Positions 4,353 through 6,755 of a stretch of DNA of 6,755 nt are shown piece by piece. Source of the DNA: Chloroflexota bacterium (GTDB lineage: Bacteria > Chloroflexota > Anaerolineae > UBA7937 > JACPPX01); NCBI GenBank assembly GCA_016196905.1, contig JACPWV010000173.1, forward strand, positions 1 through 6,755, in the 5' to 3' direction. A program made the translations under genes and the position numbers. How positions within the stretch are numbered: position 1 is the first letter of the stretch; each line of letters opens with the position of its first letter. The notes under the pieces are model-generated. The model was not told where the DNA came from. It did not search any database and saw only the letters and a program-made list of their open reading frames with translations.

Positions 4353-6755
4353 GGCCGCCTGGTTTTCCTAGGAGCACGTCGGCGACGGCGCGCTCAGTGC
4401 GCAAAGCCTGGCCGGTTGCCCTGGCGGTGCTCGGCGTCGCTGGTCTCATCTGGATCGCCCTCGCGGGCCGCGACCGCCGCGCGGATCTCGATCCCCGCCT
4501 CCGAGAGTGGTTATCGACCCAGGGCTCCCTGTCCCTGGCGGTGTCCAGCGATCGTCCCCCCTATGGCTCCTTCGACCGCGCCGAGCGCTATGTCGGCCAC
4601 GATGCCGATCTGGCCAGCGGCTTGGCCATGGTCTTGGGCTTGGAGCTCCGACTGCTGCCTTTGAGTGATGCAGAGGCCCTGCGCCTGCTGCGCGAGGGGC
4701 AGGTGGATGCCGTTCTGGGTCAAGCGGCTCTCGATTCTGACTCGGGTGGGAGGATCAGCGGCGATCTGGTTTTCACCCGGCCTTACCTGAGCAGTGCCCT
4801 CAGCTTGTTCCTGCCCCCTGAGCAGGTGGGTGTGGTGGGGCTGGGGGAGTTGCAGGGCCAACTCGTCGCCGTTATGCGAGGCAGCCTCGCCGAGAGGGTT
4901 CTGGTCGAGCGTGGAATTCCATCCTTCCCCGTGGCCAGCGTTGAGGAGGGGTTGCTGGCAGTGGACAGAAGGCAAGTGGCCGCTTTCCTGGGTGAGGAGA
5001 ACGAGACCCTACATGGGTTGCGCAGCCTGGATCTGGACCTCAAGCTAGCGGGCGAGCCGGTCATCCGTCTCAACTACGCCATCGCCACCCGCTCGGAAGA
5101 GGAGCAACTCCGGGAGGCTTTCGATTTCGGCTTGGGCGCCCTGCAGGAAATGGGCTTGTTGAGCGAGATAGAACGTCGCTGGTTCGGGCTGCGCCCGGGG
5201 GCGCAGCCGGTCTCGCCGGCCCCCTCCCTGACCCCCTGGCTGGCACTGACGGTCCTGGTGCTGGCGGCCGCCTCAGGCGCACTGGTCTGGACCCGTTCGC
5301 TGCGCCGAGAGGTCGCCCAGCAGCGCCGCGCGCTGCTCGACGTGCGCGATAAATATCGAAAACTTCTCGAGAGTGCCAACGATGCTATCCTCACCGTCAA
5401 CCCCGGCGACGGGAGCCTCTTGGAAGTAAATCAGCGGGTCGAGGATCTAACCGGGTATGGCAAAGGAGAGCTATTGACCATGGATTTGAATCGCCTGCTC
5501 TCCTTGAAAGACCGCCGCCGGGCCCTGGAGGGCTTGCAGGGGGTGTTGCTCTCCGGGTCGGGACGCGTGGAGGACCTGAGCCTGGTACGGCGCGACGGTG
5601 CCAGCCTGGCCGTGGAGCTCAACGCCCACGTGGTGGCCTACGATAACCGACGGGTGATCCAATGCATCGTACGCGATGTCACCGAGCGCAAGGAGATGCG
5701 TCGGGAGCTGTTGGAGCGCAACCTGGACCTGGCCACCATCAACTCAATTGCCAGCCTGGTCAGCCGTTTTGTCGATCTGGAGGAGGTGCTCACCCAGGTC
5801 CTGGACCAGGTGTTGGGCCTGATGAAGATGGAGGCGGGCGCCATCTACCTTCGGGAGGAGTTCGCTGTGCATCCTGGCGACCGTGAGGCTAGGGAAGGTG
5901 CTCAGCATGCGAAGGGCACCCCAGGCGGAGGGCTGCGCCTCCTGATTCAGCGCCCCAACCCAGAGGGGGGCGGCGACCTCGACGGGCTGAGCCTGGCCGC
6001 GCAAGCGGTGGCCCGCGGCGAAACTCTATTGATCAGCGATCTGGCCAGCGATCCCCAACTGGAAGGGATGCGTGCGCGGCGGGGCGGATTCGCCTCCCTG
6101 GCCTCCGTGCCCCTCAAAGCCAAGGAGGAGGTGCTGGGGGTGATGAACCTCTACGGCCAGGCCATCCATCACTTCACCCCCGAGGATCGTGAGCTCCTGG
6201 GTTCCATCGGCAACCAGATCGGAATCGCGCTGGAGAGCGCCCGCCTCTTCCAGCGACTGAACCGGACCGTGCGCGAACTCTCCGCAGTGCGCCAGTTCAA
6301 CGAGAGCATCCTGCAGAGCATGAGCGATGGCCTCCTGGTGGTGGATGCTCGCGGCCGCGTCAGCTTGGCCAATCGCGCCGCCGAGGTCATCTTGGGCTAC
6401 CCCGGGGGAGAGGTGGAGGGCATGGAGAGCGGCCAACTCCTGGGCAGCGGGGAGGTATATGTGCGCGAGTGCCTGACCCAGGGTGTAACCATCCTGCGCC
6501 GCGAGGTGGAGGTGGAGAAGGGAGGCCGCAAAATCCCCTTGGGCCTGAGCATCAGCCCCCTGCGCGGGGAAGCCGGGACGGTGAGCGGGGTGGTGGTGGT
6601 GTTCAGCGATCTGAGCGAGGCGCGGGCGATGGAGGAGGAGCGGCGGCGGTTAGACCGCTTGGCGTTGTTGGGGGAGATGTCGGCGGTGGTGGCGCACGAG
6701 ATTCGGAATCCGTTGGCGGGGATCGGGGCGGGGCTGCAGCACATGCTGGGCAAGC
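4349..6755 (+). CDS. Membrane hybrid-input sensor histidine kinase (SBP_bac_3-TM-PAS-GAF-PAS-HisKA), 3' end cut off by window edge
   Basis: The frame is open without a stop from GTG 4349 to the end, giving 802 residues. The order is: basic N-terminus and membrane anchor (20-40); periplasmic family-3 solute-binding domain (59-281; SSDRPPYG, LLREGQVDAVLGQ, FTRPYL, ERRWFG); second membrane segment (297-314); basic and Gln/Arg-rich linker; PAS 1 (336-445, ending DVTERKEM); GAF (474-632, ending IGIALESARLF); PAS 2 (652-758, ending VVFSDLSEA); and HisKA from 772 with AHEIRNPLAG, phospho-acceptor His783. The ATPase domain must lie beyond the edge. The H-box resembles NtrB/AtoS kinases, whose partners are NtrC-type sigma-54 activators; this suits its coupling to rpoN. 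The external domain probably senses an amino acid or related small molecule, and PAS/GAF add a cytosolic signal (redox, ligand or cyclic nucleotide; not decidable). It could be compared with EvgS/BvgS, but it has one solute-binding domain, not two. Confidence 0.9.
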   Translation, partial: MRPPGFPRSTSATARSVRKAWPVALAVLGVAGLIWIALAGRDRRADLDPRLREWLSTQGSLSLAVSSDRPPYGSFDRAERYVGHDADLASGLAMVLGLELRLLPLSDAEALRLLREGQVDAVLGQAALDSDSGGRISGDLVFTRPYLSSALSLFLPPEQVGVVGLGELQGQLVAVMRGSLAERVLVERGIPSFPVASVEEGLLAVDRRQVAAFLGEENETLHGLRSLDLDLKLAGEPVIRLNYAIATRSEEEQLREAFDFGLGALQEMGLLSEIERRWFGLRPGAQPVSPAPSLTPWLALTVLVLAAASGALVWTRSLRREVAQQRRALLDVRDKYRKLLESANDAILTVNPGDGSLLEVNQRVEDLTGYGKGELLTMDLNRLLSLKDRRRALEGLQGVLLSGSGRVEDLSLVRRDGASLAVELNAHVVAYDNRRVIQCIVRDVTERKEMRRELLERNLDLATINSIASLVSRFVDLEEVLTQVLDQVLGLMKMEAGAIYLREEFAVHPGDREAREGAQHAKGTPGGGLRLLIQRPNPEGGGDLDGLSLAAQAVARGETLLISDLASDPQLEGMRARRGGFASLASVPLKAKEEVLGVMNLYGQAIHHFTPEDRELLGSIGNQIGIALESARLFQRLNRTVRELSAVRQFNESILQSMSDGLLVVDARGRVSLANRAAEVILGYPGGEVEGMESGQLLGSGEVYVRECLTQGVTILRREVEVEKGGRKIPLGLSISPLRGEAGTVSGVVVVFSDLSEARAMEEERRRLDRLALLGEMSAVVAHEIRNPLAGIGAGLQHMLGK

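Overview
The window is GC-rich (by eye above 60 % G+C) bacterial chromosome, tightly packed on the + strand: four genes, two at each side of one 180-base intergenic region. The gene content points to a Chloroflexota-like bacterium, perhaps Anaerolineae-related. The class A beta-lactamase-like protein with a peptidoglycan-binding-type N-terminal part, and the sigma-54 with a zinc-ribbon-like motif in region II, are both types I associate with that phylum. This assignment comes from recalled family resemblance, not from a marker gene.

Left half (1-2789), a cell-envelope pair. The first gene enters from the left edge already in frame and encodes the C-terminal about 340 residues of a serine beta-lactamase/DD-peptidase-fold protein. 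Its stop overlaps the ATG of the second gene (TGATG). The second gene encodes a 588-residue lipoprotein: lipobox, TolB-like PD40 beta-propeller, then a zinc peptidase-like M15 (VanY/DacB) domain with all the core metal-ligand and catalytic motifs. Both proteins probably act outside the membrane on, or near, peptidoglycan.

Intergenic region (2790-2969). It holds a near-perfect housekeeping promoter (TTGACA, 17 bp, TGC-TATACT). An 18-bp inverted repeat lies over the predicted transcription start. The leader of about 107 nt contains a strong Shine-Dalgarno followed by two tiny reading frames, then an 11-bp hairpin that ends 13 nt before the sigma-54 start codon. This is far more structure than a constitutive gene needs and is the best candidate here for undescribed regulation.

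Right half (2970-6755), a signalling operon. A complete sigma-54 factor (rpoN, 460 residues, intact RpoN box) is followed, with a 4-nt GTGA overlap and a good Shine-Dalgarno, by a large membrane histidine kinase. The visible 802 residues of the kinase read: membrane anchor, periplasmic family-3 solute-binding domain, second membrane segment, PAS, GAF, PAS, HisKA with the phospho-acceptor His. The window ends inside HisKA. The kinase has an NtrB/AtoS-like H-box, so the likely logic is that an external small molecule plus cytosolic cues drive an NtrC-type activator of the sigma-54 made by the same transcript. The activator itself would lie beyond the right edge and is not seen.
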